From Xiheibacterium sp038325765 (GTDB taxonomy: Bacteria > Myxococcota_A > Polyangia > Nannocystales > Nannocystaceae), in the NCBI GenBank assembly GCA_038325765.1, contig JBBQJI010000003.1:62001-126000 (forward strand): a stretch of DNA of 64,000 nt, in the 5' to 3' direction. Shown here piece after piece: positions 26,252-35,624 of the stretch (within the stretch, counting starts at the first letter, position 1; the number at the start of each line of letters is the position of its first letter). The notes under the pieces are model-generated. The model searched no databases, was not told where the DNA came from, and saw nothing but the letters and a program-made list of their open reading frames with translations. A program made the translations under genes and the position numbers.

Positions 26252-27706
26252 CTACTGCAACTCACCGATTGGATCGCCCGAACCCCCGAAGTTGCCGTCC
26301 GGCGGCAGGACATTCGGCGCCCCATCCACGGGCTCCTCGGGCGGGAGTGGCTCGGGTGGCAACTCTTCGACGGGCTCGGGCAGCGGCTCTTCCGTGGGCG
26401 GCGGCTCGGCCGGTGGCGGCTCTTCGACGGGCGGTGCACCCGCCGGATCGACCGGCGGCAGACCCGTCGGCGGCGGCAGCGGTGCGTTCTGCGGCTCGGC
26501 ACCACCCGCGCTGCCGGAGGGCACGTTGGGATCGTCGGCGCCCGGCGGATCCTCGCCCGGCCCGCCCGGCGCCCCAGGTAGCGCGGGTTTGTCGTCGGTC
26601 GGATCGGTCACCGTCGGTCGGCTCGGCGCCTTGGACTTGCGCTTCTCGTCCTTGGCGCGCTGCTTGGCCCGCCGTTCGGCCCGGGATTCGCGCGCCGTCT
26701 TGGCCTTGATGCCGCTGAACTTCGGGCTGCCCAGGGGCCCCGACAGGATGTAGCCCAGGCCCTGCTCGGGTGGATCGAGGCGGGACTTGAGGTCGGCGCT
26801 CTGGAACACGACGCGCAGCTTCTCGCTGCGCTGCTGCAGCGCCTCGGTGAGGTTCACCTTCGCGGTGAGATCGAGGCGCGACTTCTGGAACGGGTCCTTG
26901 AGCGTGATCTCCCCCTCGACCGAGACCTCGACGTCGTCGCTCTTGGTCTCCATCGGCCCGTCGGTCTTGGCGACGCCCTTGTCGACGATCATCTTGCCGA
27001 CGAACGTGCCCAGATCGATCTCGGGGATGACGGTCCCGTCCTTGAGCCCCTTGCTGCCGGGGATGTAGAGCTTGGTCTCGCCGTCGCCGATCTTGCATCC
27101 TGCGCACGTCAGCTCGAGCGTGCCTTGGGCCTTCGAGAACTTGTTGCCGGGGACCTCGAGATCGACCTGCAGCGCGAACAGCCCCGACAGCGGTGCGTTG
27201 AGGGCCTGACTGGCCTTGGGCACGTCGTACAGCGGCAGATCCGAGATCTCGACGTGGACGGTCGAGGACTCGGCGTCGCGCTCGTAGCGGGCGATGATGA
27301 GGCCGTCGACGGGATGCGCCTCGATCTCGACGTCGAGGTTGCCGAAGACGAGCGACAAGAACGAGACGTCGACCACGACCTCCTCGAGCAGGAACTTGCG
27401 CGGCGCCTGGTCGGGGCGCGACGGTGCGAACGTCCAGGTGACCTCCTCGAGGGTGATGTCACCCAGCAGGTTCACCGAGACGTTCTTGACCTCGACGATA
27501 TAGCCGGCCTTGCGCGCCTCGTGGCTGATGCGCCACGCGATGGCGCGCGTCGGCAGACACAGCCACGCGAAGACCAGGAAGAAGCCGAGCGACACGGCCC
27601 CCCACAGCGCCACGCCACGCATGCGCCGCATGACGTTCGGCCCGGCTTCGTCGGGGATCTGACCGCGGGTGATCGAGAGGCTGGGGAGCTTGAGCGCGAG
27701 CTTCAT
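26252..27706 (-). CDS. gspN: Type II secretion system protein N (GspN-like) with long Pro-rich tail
   Basis: The 484-residue protein has one membrane helix (31-50), then a beta-rich periplasmic region of GspN/AsmA-like character (about 60-335, e.g. DITLEEVTWTF, VDVSFLSLVFGNLDVEIEAH). A charged stretch follows (RAERRAKQRAKDEKRKSK) and about 110 residues of Pro/Glu-rich sequence (PPPAEPPPTEEPLPEPVEEL). The tail is much longer than in classical GspN. It overlaps gspM by 4 bases and is last in the operon, its usual place. A TonB-like Pro-rich spacer spanning the periplasm is a fair inference. Confidence 0.8.
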   Translation of the reverse strand: MKLALKLPSLSITRGQIPDEAGPNVMRRMRGVALWGAVSLGFFLVFAWLCLPTRAIAWRISHEARKAGYIVEVKNVSVNLLGDITLEEVTWTFAPSRPDQAPRKFLLEEVVVDVSFLSLVFGNLDVEIEAHPVDGLIIARYERDAESSTVHVEISDLPLYDVPKASQALNAPLSGLFALQVDLEVPGNKFSKAQGTLELTCAGCKIGDGETKLYIPGSKGLKDGTVIPEIDLGTFVGKMIVDKGVAKTDGPMETKSDDVEVSVEGEITLKDPFQKSRLDLTAKVNLTEALQQRSEKLRVVFQSADLKSRLDPPEQGLGYILSGPLGSPKFSGIKAKTARESRAERRAKQRAKDEKRKSKAPSRPTVTDPTDDKPALPGAPGGPGEDPPGADDPNVPSGSAGGAEPQNAPLPPPTGLPPVDPAGAPPVEEPPPAEPPPTEEPLPEPVEELPPEPLPPEEPVDGAPNVLPPDGNFGGSGDPIGELQ

Positions 27707-28293
27707 GGCGTCTCCTCGTCGGGCGCCTCGGCCCCGGGCTCGACCGCGGCCTGGCGCCGGAAGGTCACGAGCGTGATGTCGGCGTTGAGCCGGTCCTCGG
27801 CGCCCGACAGCGAGCGGACCACGAGGCTCTCGGTGCTGATGTACTGCCCCGGCTTGCTCTCGAAGAACGTGAGCAGCTTGGTGAGCTGCCCGAGCGTGAT
27901 CTCCTTGGCATCGAAGGTGTAGGCGCACTTGGTGAGTCCGCCGCCGACATCGAGCGACGGCTGCTCCTCTTCGTTGGTTGGGTTGAAGCCCTCGACCGCG
28001 AGCCGGCCCTCGTCGAGCAGCGACGCGAACTGGGCGCACTCGGTCGAGATCGCGGCCTCGCGGGCCTTCTTCTGCTCGATCTTGGCCTTGTAGACCGCGC
28101 CCCGCGTATGTAGGTCGCGCAGCGCCGCCCGATAGGTGTCGATCTCTCTCTCGGTCGACCGCAGCGCATTGCCGCGGAAGTACAGGAGCACCACCGTGCC
28201 CATCACGAAGAACACCATCACGAGCACGAGGATGTACACGCGCTCGCGCGGGGTCAGCCCCGCCCAGAATCCCCCACCGACTGCTACCGCCAT
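27703..28293 (-). CDS. gspM: Type II secretion system protein M
   Basis: The 196-residue protein has the GspM layout: a short cytoplasmic start with LTPRERVYI, one membrane helix (about 19-40, ILVLVMVFFVMGTVVLLYF), a coiled coil (45-90) and a small periplasmic domain. Together with GspL and GspE it forms the inner-membrane platform. It starts 2 bases after gspL ends and overlaps gspN. Identity rests on topology and position more than on conserved residues, as is usual for GspM. Confidence 0.82.
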   Translation of the reverse strand: MAVAVGGGFWAGLTPRERVYILVLVMVFFVMGTVVLLYFRGNALRSTEREIDTYRAALRDLHTRGAVYKAKIEQKKAREAAISTECAQFASLLDEGRLAVEGFNPTNEEEQPSLDVGGGLTKCAYTFDAKEITLGQLTKLLTFFESKPGQYISTESLVVRSLSGAEDRLNADITLVTFRRQAAVEPGAEAPDEETP

Positions 28294-28295
28294 CG

Positions 28296-30197
28296 TCAGC
28301 CCCCTCCCCCGTCCGTACCGCCATCGGCCGCGCCGGGCGCCTGCACGTCCTCACCGCCGGTGTTGCCTTCGCCGCTGGGCGACGTCGGGCCCGCAGACTC
28401 GGTCTCGTCACCGGTGCCGAACGAGCTGGCGTAGTAGCAGTTGTTGTCCATGCTCATGTCGAAGAGCTTGCGATCGTCGCCGCGGACCTTGCTCTTCTCG
28501 ATGTTCGAGATGCAGGCGATGTCGCGCAGCCGGTACGCCAGGCGATCCTGGGCCGACGCGCGGGAGGCCTCGATCTTGAGCTCGATCTTGCGCTCGCGGA
28601 TGTCGATGAGGCTGAACAGCATCTCATCGGAGACGACCACGCCGGCCTCGGGCTTGACGGTCTCGGCCGCGGCCGGGACCGGCGGGACCACAGCAACAGA
28701 AGGCGGCTCCTCGGTGCCGCCATCGGCTCCACCATCCTCGCCCCCCCCTGCGGCAGCGGCCTCGGCGGCCCCGGGCGGCAGGATCGGGTTCTTGCCGACA
28801 TCGCTCGGCGTCGCCGCCTGGGCGAGCAACGCCAGGACCTCGAGCGCGCCGCGCTGCGCGATGAAGCTGGTGATGTCCTCACTCTCGGCCGAATCGAGCG
28901 TCGGGCCCACCTCGGTCACCGGCACGGGCTGACCGAAGAGCTCGCGGGTCGCGTCCTCGAGCTCCACTGCGAAGGCTTCGCGTTCGGCGTCCAGCGCCTT
29001 CACCCGCACGATGGTGTCGATCGCACCGAAGGCCATGACCGCGATCCCGATCGCCGCGAGCGAACCGATGCGCTCTTGCACCCAGCCGGAATCGTTCTGC
29101 CCGACGCTGTCGTCGTGGAGCTGAACCAGCGGACGCTTCGCGGCGCCCCACGCCGCCCCGATCGCAGCGGCAAAGGTGGCGACGTCGCGCCCCTCCATGC
29201 CGCGCAGCTGCAGCTGGGCGCGGAGTTTGACCAAGCCGCACGGCAGGCCAGTCTGCTCGCTCAGGTAGTCGGCGAGACCGGCGAGGTGGGCGCCGCCGCC
29301 GGCGAGCACGATGCGCGCGACGTCGTAGCGGTGGGTCGAGCGCAGCCATAGCCGAGTGCGCTCGATCTCGCGGACGATGGGCTCGATCGCCTCGGCGACG
29401 AGGGAGCCGGCCCCGAGCTGGTCGGGCGACAGCGTCGGCTGCCCGCGGTGGGGAACGAACGCGTCGCGGCGCTTGGCCGCATCGGCGGCCGCGTCGTCGA
29501 GCCCATAGGCCTTGGCGATCGCGGCGGTGACGTGGCGACCGGCGCGCCGCATCGAGCGCACGGCGATCGGTCCCTTGGCGCCCATCGCCACCAGCTCGGT
29601 AAAGCCGTGGCCCAGATCGAGCACCAAGGACGCTGGCTGCAGTCCCTGCTCCAGCATCTCCGGCGTCACCCCGCCGACCTCACCGTCGATCACCTGCGCC
29701 ATCGCCATCGATCCCGAGGTCACCACCTCGAGCTTGGATCCCGCGCGCTTGAAGATCGTCGCCAACATCTCCACGCGATCGCGCTTGGTCGCGACCATCA
29801 GCGCGCGGCCGCCCTGGGCCGCCGGCACCGTCACGTGGCCGTGGGCGAGCTGATCGAGCGGCACCGCGAACTGGCCGTCGGCCTCGAACGCGATCGTCTG
29901 GGCGATGCGCCGCTCTTCGCTGAACGGGAACGACAGCAGGCGGTAGGACACAGCCCCGGCCGGCAGCGCGATGCCGACCGTCTCCGAGAGCAGCCCGCGC
30001 GCGCGCATCATACCAAGGGCGGCCTGCAGCGCCGGCAGGTACGGATCGGGCGTTTCGCCTTCGGGGGTCGCGGCCGCGCCCACGACCACGGGCGCCTCCA
30101 ACAGATCGACCAACTGCACGCCGCGAAAACCCGCGGTGACCACCGCCAGCTTCACCTGGTGCGATCCGAGATCAACGCCGACGTACTTCTGTGCCAT
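28296..30197 (-). CDS. gspL: Type II secretion system protein L (PilM/GspL actin-like)
   Basis: The 633-residue protein begins MAQKYVGVDLGSHQVKLAVV, a PilM/GspL actin-like phosphate loop, and continues with an ATPase-fold domain to about 340 (GGGAHLAGLADYLSEQTG). One membrane helix follows (about 375-395, AAIGIAVMAFGAIDTIVRV) and then a periplasmic part with Ala/Pro/Gly-rich linkers. The protein is longer than enterobacterial GspL (about 400) because of that periplasmic extension. It anchors GspE to the platform. It lies between gspK and gspM with gaps of 6 and 2 bases. Confidence 0.88.
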   Translation of the reverse strand: MAQKYVGVDLGSHQVKLAVVTAGFRGVQLVDLLEAPVVVGAAATPEGETPDPYLPALQAALGMMRARGLLSETVGIALPAGAVSYRLLSFPFSEERRIAQTIAFEADGQFAVPLDQLAHGHVTVPAAQGGRALMVATKRDRVEMLATIFKRAGSKLEVVTSGSMAMAQVIDGEVGGVTPEMLEQGLQPASLVLDLGHGFTELVAMGAKGPIAVRSMRRAGRHVTAAIAKAYGLDDAAADAAKRRDAFVPHRGQPTLSPDQLGAGSLVAEAIEPIVREIERTRLWLRSTHRYDVARIVLAGGGAHLAGLADYLSEQTGLPCGLVKLRAQLQLRGMEGRDVATFAAAIGAAWGAAKRPLVQLHDDSVGQNDSGWVQERIGSLAAIGIAVMAFGAIDTIVRVKALDAEREAFAVELEDATRELFGQPVPVTEVGPTLDSAESEDITSFIAQRGALEVLALLAQAATPSDVGKNPILPPGAAEAAAAGGGEDGGADGGTEEPPSVAVVPPVPAAAETVKPEAGVVVSDEMLFSLIDIRERKIELKIEASRASAQDRLAYRLRDIACISNIEKSKVRGDDRKLFDMSMDNNCYYASSFGTGDETESAGPTSPSGEGNTGGEDVQAPGAADGGTDGGGG

Positions 30198-30203
30198 GTC
30201 GGT

Positions 30204-31565
30204 TCAGTCCTCGCGCACGTGCATCCACGCGCCCTTGCCCTGGCTCTGCGCGCGGGCGTACTGCATGTCGTAGACGGCGATGACGCGTTTGTTGACGGCG
30301 CCCACCGTGGTGATGATCTCGACCCGGTAGATGCGCTCGGCGGCCACGGTGGCGACATCTTCGAGGGAGCCGTAGTCGTCGCCCTCTTTCTTCGGCCCCT
30401 TCACCCGCACCTCGATGCCCTCGGGGATCCGCGGCAGCGCCTGCGATGCAGCCGTCGGATCCTGACCGAGCAGCATCATGGGGTTGATGAACTCGTCGGG
30501 CGTCATGACCAGGGTCTGGAACTCTTGGAGTTTCTCGAACAGGTTGAACTCCCGCATGTCGACGACGTAGTTCGCCAGCGGCATGGTCTTGAGCATGAAC
30601 TGGTCGCCCTCGGTCTTCCAACGATCGGCCGCCGAGACCGAGTGACGAATGACGAGCGCGATCTGCTCGGCGCTGGCAAAGTTCAGGTTGACCTTGCAGC
30701 CGCCGTAGACGGTGAGCTCGGGGCCGAAAGCGGCCATCCAGTCATCGTCGATGCCGGCGACGAGGTGCAGCTCCTCGATGCTGTCGAGCCGGGCGTTGCG
30801 CGGGATGTACGGATCGAAGAGCTCGCCGTAGCGATCGTTCTCGGCCGCCGAACCCGACCGCAGCTTGATCACGTCGAAGCGATTGCGATCATCGTCGACG
30901 TAGTCGGCCATCGCCCGCGTGATGTCGCTGCGGGTGTAGTACTGACCGTCCGACTTCTCCTCCTCGAACAGCGGGTCGTACAGCGTCGGGGACATCAGCG
31001 CCTCGAGCGTCTCGACCACGCGGCCGGCGGGATTGTCCTTGTCGGCCGGCTTGCCCTGCTTGGCGAGGCAGTTGACGTTGACCTTGCCGCTCTCGGCGCT
31101 CACGCGGAACTCGAAGCCGCCGTTTTGCACCGCCAGGCCCGACAGCGCCGTGGTGTCGATGCCGACCATGTCACCCAGGCCCTGCGCGCCGTCGGTGCTG
31201 CCGAACACCGACATCAGGTACGGCGCCACCTGGGTGATGTCCATCGTTCCCATCATGTCGCGGAACTGACGCTGGTTGAACACCATGCGCTGGATCTCGA
31301 AGAGCAGGAGCGACAGCTGCATCGCGCCGCGCTGGATGTTGCGGGCCGCGATCTCGTCGCGGACGTTGACGGCCGACTGCCAGTCGACGCGGGCCTGGTA
31401 GTTGAACGACGCGGTGAACGGCGCCAGGATCGCCAGGCACGCCAGCACCAGCAGCACCGCGATGCCGCGGCTGCCGGCGACGGTGCGCGGCGGTGGGCCC
31501 TGCCGCGGTGCGCGTGGAGGCCGAGTCGTGGATGCGGGCGTGGAGGTCTGGCTGGGCATCCGCAT
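30204..31565 (-). CDS. gspK: Type II secretion system minor pseudopilin K
   Basis: The 453-residue protein has a Pro/Arg-rich cytoplasmic leader and a prepilin-like cut before the hydrophobic helix (SRG then IAVLLVLACLAILAPF, 35-52). A large periplasmic domain follows with the GspK-type segment VNLNFASAEQIALVIRH and an acidic ADYVDDDRNR. Like other GspK proteins it lacks the Glu at position 5. It caps the pseudopilus tip with GspI and GspJ. The start overlaps the gspJ stop by one base. The 34-residue leader is longer than usual. Confidence 0.88.
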   Translation of the reverse strand: MRMPSQTSTPASTTRPPRAPRQGPPPRTVAGSRGIAVLLVLACLAILAPFTASFNYQARVDWQSAVNVRDEIAARNIQRGAMQLSLLLFEIQRMVFNQRQFRDMMGTMDITQVAPYLMSVFGSTDGAQGLGDMVGIDTTALSGLAVQNGGFEFRVSAESGKVNVNCLAKQGKPADKDNPAGRVVETLEALMSPTLYDPLFEEEKSDGQYYTRSDITRAMADYVDDDRNRFDVIKLRSGSAAENDRYGELFDPYIPRNARLDSIEELHLVAGIDDDWMAAFGPELTVYGGCKVNLNFASAEQIALVIRHSVSAADRWKTEGDQFMLKTMPLANYVVDMREFNLFEKLQEFQTLVMTPDEFINPMMLLGQDPTAASQALPRIPEGIEVRVKGPKKEGDDYGSLEDVATVAAERIYRVEIITTVGAVNKRVIAVYDMQYARAQSQGKGAWMHVRED

Positions 31566-32248
31566 CACTCCTTCCCCAGGTCGATCTTCTCTTGCATGGG
31601 CAGCGTCGCCTGGGCGACGAACTGCACCGGGGTGCCGCCGTCGCGGACGACCAAGCGGATCTTGATGCGCGGCGGCAAGCGATCGGGCTGCATGTCGTTC
31701 CGGGTCGTGCGCCACTCGTCGATCCACTCGCGCTGGCGATCGTCCCAGTATTTCACGTCGAATTCCTCGACGTCCTCGATGACGATGTACGCCGGGAAGA
31801 ACTCGTCGAGTTGATCGGCGCGGTCGCCCGTGAGCCGCCGACTCTCGCGGCGGAACAGGTGGGTGCGCCGGACATCCTCGGGATCCTTCTCCACGAAGTA
31901 CTGGATGACGGACTGGTCGCTCTCGTTGGCGTCGCGCCGCATCCGCAGGTGGGCGAACGACGAGAAGGTCAGATCGTCTTGGTTGCCGCTGTCGACGCCA
32001 TCGAGCAGCGTGTACTGGCGGACGTCGTCGAGCGGACGATCGAACGACAGGTACGCCATGCCGAGCTCCGACTGCATGCGCGTGAGGCCACCGCGCACGA
32101 TCGCATAGCGCATCTGGATCTTCTCGGTCGCGGCCATGCCGTCGACCGTGCCGCGGAAACCACTCCAAACAGACGTCACGATCATCGCCAGCACCGCGAG
32201 CGCGATGAGGACCTCGACCATCGTCATCCCGCGTTGCCGGCGTGTCAT
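31565..32248 (-). CDS. gspJ: Type II secretion system minor pseudopilin J
   Basis: The 227-residue protein starts with a short basic leader and a class III prepilin signal, RQRG before MTMVEVLIALAVLAMIV, with Glu at position 5 of the mature chain. The C-terminal part matches GspJ (LTFSSFAHLRM, VEEFDVKYWDDRQREWIDEW, RIKIRLVV). It forms the pseudopilus tip with GspI and GspK. It overlaps gspI by 4 bases. Confidence 0.92.
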   Translation of the reverse strand: MTRRQRGMTMVEVLIALAVLAMIVTSVWSGFRGTVDGMAATEKIQMRYAIVRGGLTRMQSELGMAYLSFDRPLDDVRQYTLLDGVDSGNQDDLTFSSFAHLRMRRDANESDQSVIQYFVEKDPEDVRRTHLFRRESRRLTGDRADQLDEFFPAYIVIEDVEEFDVKYWDDRQREWIDEWRTTRNDMQPDRLPPRIKIRLVVRDGGTPVQFVAQATLPMQEKIDLGKE

Positions 32249-33006
32249 CGGATACCCCCCGCCGGGCCCGACGGGCGACCGCCCGGCGGCTTCCCGCCAC
32301 CGCCCGAAGGCGTGGTCGTGGGGCCCGCGCCGGGCTTGGTGCCAGTGCCACCGCGACCGCTGGGGTCGGCGCCGCCGTCGGGATCGGTGTCGTCGGTCTC
32401 GTCGACCTCGCCACCGGCCTGGGGCAGCTGGAGTAGCTGCTTCACGTCGGTCCAGTAGGTCTCGACCGTGAAGTCCTGCACGAGCGCACCGTCGTTCCAG
32501 ATCACTTTGCAGGACGACTTCCGGATCGCCTGCTCGATGGCGCCTTTGATCACCGGCCACACCATGCCCATGCCGGCGAACGCCTGGTCGCCGGCGTCCG
32601 CCACTTGGGCGCCGGAGCCGAAGCCGCCGTCGGTATCGGCGCCGTCTTTGGCCTGCTGCAGCGCGCTGAAGTCGGGCACTTCGATGAAGTCGACGAGGCA
32701 CTCGTAGCGGATGTCGGCCCACCCCTCGTCGCTGAAGTCGCCCTCGAACGACTTGTCCGCGGTGCCCCAACCCTCGATCTGCATGTCGGTCTCGAGATCG
32801 AGCAGCTTCGACTCGGCCAAGAACGCCGCCACCGACACATCCCGCGCGTACCGGGTCGCCCGCATCGCCGCCATCTGCGACGACAACAGCGACGTGAGCG
32901 ACATCGAGAGGATCGCCACCGCGATCAACACCTCGAGCAACGTGAACCCCGCCGACGACGACGCGGCAGCGCGTACCGTGTCGCTCTCGCCATCCACGGG
33001 GGGCAT
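32245..33006 (-). CDS. gspI: Type II secretion system minor pseudopilin I
   Basis: The 253-residue protein carries the prepilin signal SSAG before FTLLEVLIAVAILSMSL. GGAGGAG lies 8 bases before the ATG at 33006, a strong ribosome site that decides the start. The mature domain is longer than standard GspI (about 125 residues) and ends in about 55 residues of Gly/Pro/Asp-rich sequence (DETDDTDPDGG, then SGGGGKPPGGRPSGPAGG). The function is as a pseudopilus tip protein. The tail could be a surface-exposed flexible segment. Confidence 0.88.
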   Translation of the reverse strand: MPPVDGESDTVRAAASSSAGFTLLEVLIAVAILSMSLTSLLSSQMAAMRATRYARDVSVAAFLAESKLLDLETDMQIEGWGTADKSFEGDFSDEGWADIRYECLVDFIEVPDFSALQQAKDGADTDGGFGSGAQVADAGDQAFAGMGMVWPVIKGAIEQAIRKSSCKVIWNDGALVQDFTVETYWTDVKQLLQLPQAGGEVDETDDTDPDGGADPSGRGGTGTKPGAGPTTTPSGGGGKPPGGRPSGPAGGIR

Positions 33007-33007
33007 A

Positions 33008-33865
33008 TTAAAGGCTCCTCCGCTGCTGTTCCTTGCCCAGGTGATCCTCTTCGTCGGTCGGATCATCGGGCAGCGTCAGATCTTCGTGCCCGTCCACGAT
33101 GGTCACGCGCCCGGTCATCGGCTCGACCTTGATCGTGTAGTTCGTGGTCTCGTCGACGCCGCCGAGCTGGATGTGGGCCTTCTGCGTGCGACCGCGGGGG
33201 AAAAAGACGATGCTCGCCTCGCCCTTGGTAATGGGCTGCAGATCATCGGCGGTGCGGACGTAGACGACCTTCACCCCCTCGGGCAGCGAGAACGGCTTGG
33301 CGAGGTCCGACAGCGCGTTCTCGTTTTCGAACGCCTCGAACAGCGGCTTGCGACGCCGCGGCACCTTGCGCGGCTTGGCCTGGTAGACGTTCGGCGAGTC
33401 CTCGCCCCCGGTGCCGCCAGCGGACGGATCATCGCGATACGCCGCGGCCTGCACCGACTTGTTGAACGACTGCTCGGCCCGCAGATCGCGATCGGCCTGC
33501 TCCTCGAGCTTGCGCGCGTCGATCTCGATGATGTCGCCGTCGCGATCGGTCGCGGGCAGGTACATCGCGGAGTCCCCGACCTGCAGCGCGAACGTGCTCT
33601 CGTCGAGGTTGATGACCAATCGGTAGTAGTCGCCGCCAACCCGCGCCTTGTCGTACCCGTAGCGGATCGTGTTGGCGATCTGGTTGGTCACCCGCCCGAC
33701 CTCGGCCTGACGCCCCGCGCCGAATCCGACCACGACCATGCCGACCATGAGCCCCATCACCGCGAGCACGATGAGGATCTCGATCAGCGTGATGCCGGCC
33801 TGCGATCGCCGCGTGGGGGCGGTCGCAGTCCGGATCACATCGGCCATGGCAACAGTTCGCGACAT
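33008..33865 (-). CDS. gspH: Type II secretion system minor pseudopilin H
   Basis: The 285-residue protein has a 22-residue leader with TRRSQAG before ITLIEILIVLAVMGLMVGMV (Glu5 present). The periplasmic part holds DYYRLVINLDESTFALQVGD and VEPMTGRVTIVDGHEDL. It is larger than E. coli-type GspH (about 170) because of a central insertion rich in charged residues (about 110-180, AKPRKVPRRRKP). It links the tip complex to the GspG shaft. It lies 4 bases after gspG and one base before gspI. Confidence 0.88.
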   Translation of the reverse strand: MSRTVAMADVIRTATAPTRRSQAGITLIEILIVLAVMGLMVGMVVVGFGAGRQAEVGRVTNQIANTIRYGYDKARVGGDYYRLVINLDESTFALQVGDSAMYLPATDRDGDIIEIDARKLEEQADRDLRAEQSFNKSVQAAAYRDDPSAGGTGGEDSPNVYQAKPRKVPRRRKPLFEAFENENALSDLAKPFSLPEGVKVVYVRTADDLQPITKGEASIVFFPRGRTQKAHIQLGGVDETTNYTIKVEPMTGRVTIVDGHEDLTLPDDPTDEEDHLGKEQQRRSL

Positions 33866-33869
33866 CGCA

Positions 33870-34367
33870 CTACTTGCCCTTCGCGTCCTTCTCGTCGCCC
33901 TGGCCGGTGCCGGCGGCCGCGTCGCTCGAGATGTCGTCCTCGGTGCCCGGGGTGCCGTCCGGTCCCGAAGAGATGACGAGGATGCCGCCGCCCTGCTCGC
34001 ACCGGAGCTCGAAGTCGTTGCCCCACGGATCCTTGGCCTCACGCGCGGCGAAGCCGGCCGCCTTGAGATCCTGCACGTTCTTGGGGCACTTGCGCTTCTG
34101 CAGCTGGTACTGCTCGCTGAGCTGCTGCACCTGCACCGCGTTGTTGCGCGCGTCCTCGAGCTGGGCGTCCTTGTAGCGGTTGAACGCCATGACGCCCACG
34201 CCGCCGAGAATCAGGCTGATGATCGCGAGCACGACCATGATCTCGATGAGGGTCATGCCGCGGGATCGACGGCGCCTGCGACGACGCTGCTCGGCCTGGG
34301 CGCGGAGTTCGGTCTGCTGGGTCTGTTCGGTGTGCATCGGGGTTGTCTCGGGGTGGCGCGGGCTCAC
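33870..34367 (-). CDS. gspG: Type II secretion system major pseudopilin G
   Basis: Starting at the GTG that overlaps the gspF stop gives 165 residues; an ATG at 34337 would be 10 codons shorter. A very basic leader, RRRRRRRSRG, precedes MTLIEIMVVLAIISLILGGV (Glu5 present). The mature protein ends in the GspG calcium-loop region (DPWGNDFELRCEQGGGILVI, SSGPDGTPGTEDDISS), which holds the WGN and PGTEDDI motifs. It polymerises into the pseudopilus. An Asp/Lys-rich tail follows. Confidence 0.94.
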   Translation of the reverse strand: MSPRHPETTPMHTEQTQQTELRAQAEQRRRRRRRSRGMTLIEIMVVLAIISLILGGVGVMAFNRYKDAQLEDARNNAVQVQQLSEQYQLQKRKCPKNVQDLKAAGFAAREAKDPWGNDFELRCEQGGGILVISSGPDGTPGTEDDISSDAAAGTGQGDEKDAKGK

Positions 34368-35617
34368 GTTTTTCCCGCCATCTCGGTGATCATCATGATG
34401 GGCCCCATGATCGAGTAGATCACGAAGCCGACGGCGCCGCCCATCACCACGATCGCCAGTGGCTCGAGCAGCGTCGTGAACTTGTCGATGGATTGGTTGG
34501 TCTCTCGGTCGTAGGCGTCGGACAGATCGGTGAGCATCTGCTCGAGCTGCCCCGAGCGCTCGCCGACCGCGATCATGTGCGTGACCAGCGGCGGGAACTC
34601 GCCGCTGCGCTTGAGCGCGATCGCGATTCCCTCACCCTCGCGGATGTTGTCCCGGGCCTCGGACACGATCTTCTCGAGCACGGCGTTGCCGAGCAGGGTG
34701 CGCACGATGTCGAGGGCGCCGAGGAGCTGGACGCCGGAGGCGAGCAAGGTGGCAAGTGTGCGCGCGAACCGGGCGATCGCAATCTTGCGGATTAGATCAC
34801 CGACCACCGGCAGGCGCAGCAGGATCGAGTCGCCGACCCAGCGTCCCGCTGCGGTCTGGCGCCAGCGGCGAAACCCCCACACACCCACGCCGATGGCGAT
34901 GAGGATGAGCCACCAGAATCCGGCGATGAAATCCGACATGAAGATGAGCAGCACGGTGTTCCACGGCAGCTCCGCCTGCATGTCCGCGAACATGCCGGTG
35001 ATCTTCGGCACGATGCTGATCATCAGCACCGCGACGATGACGGCGCCGAGCACCGACAGCACGATCGGATACATCAGCGCCTTCGAAACGCGGCCTTGGA
35101 TCTCGATCTGCTTCTCGAGGAACTCGGAGAGGCGGAAAAGCACGGTCTCGAGCGCACCGGACGCCTCGCCCGCACGCACCATGTTCACATACAGCTGGGG
35201 GAAGACCTTGGGGTACCGGGCGACCGAGTCCGCGAAGGACGAGCCCTCGTTCACGCGCACCGCGATGTCGCTGAGGATGCTCTTGAGCCGCTGACTCTCG
35301 ACCTGATCGGTCATCGCCTTGAGCGACTCGGGCAGCGTCACGCCCGCGTGCAGCAGCGTGCCGAGCAGCCGCGTCGTGCCGGCGATCATCTTCGGGTTGA
35401 CGCGGTCGAACAGCCCGGACAGATCGATCTCGCGACCCCGCCCCGCCGATGCCGCGGTGCCGGCGTGGCCCGCCGGCGAGTTGGTCTCGGCCACCTGTGT
35501 GAGGAACACGCCCTCGCGCTTGAGGTTGCCCTTCAGCACGCCGACGTTCTCCGCGGTCGCGACGCCGCGCACCGCACGTCCCTTGACGGTCACCCCTTGG
35601 TAGGCATAGGCGGGCAT
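34364..35617 (-). CDS. gspF: Type II secretion system inner-membrane platform protein F
   Basis: The 417-residue protein matches GspF/PilC. It starts MPAYAYQGVTVKGRAVRGV, has two GspF domains (about 80-205 and 285-405) and three membrane segments. It also has typical blocks such as TRLLGTLLHAGVTLPESL, YPIVLSVLGAVIVAVLM and LLASGVQLLGALDIV. It forms the polytopic core on which GspE drives pseudopilin assembly. It starts 7 bases after gspE and overlaps gspG by 4. Confidence 0.95.
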   Translation of the reverse strand: MPAYAYQGVTVKGRAVRGVATAENVGVLKGNLKREGVFLTQVAETNSPAGHAGTAASAGRGREIDLSGLFDRVNPKMIAGTTRLLGTLLHAGVTLPESLKAMTDQVESQRLKSILSDIAVRVNEGSSFADSVARYPKVFPQLYVNMVRAGEASGALETVLFRLSEFLEKQIEIQGRVSKALMYPIVLSVLGAVIVAVLMISIVPKITGMFADMQAELPWNTVLLIFMSDFIAGFWWLILIAIGVGVWGFRRWRQTAAGRWVGDSILLRLPVVGDLIRKIAIARFARTLATLLASGVQLLGALDIVRTLLGNAVLEKIVSEARDNIREGEGIAIALKRSGEFPPLVTHMIAVGERSGQLEQMLTDLSDAYDRETNQSIDKFTTLLEPLAIVVMGGAVGFVIYSIMGPIMMITEMAGKT

Positions 35618-35624
35618 CGGCGGA

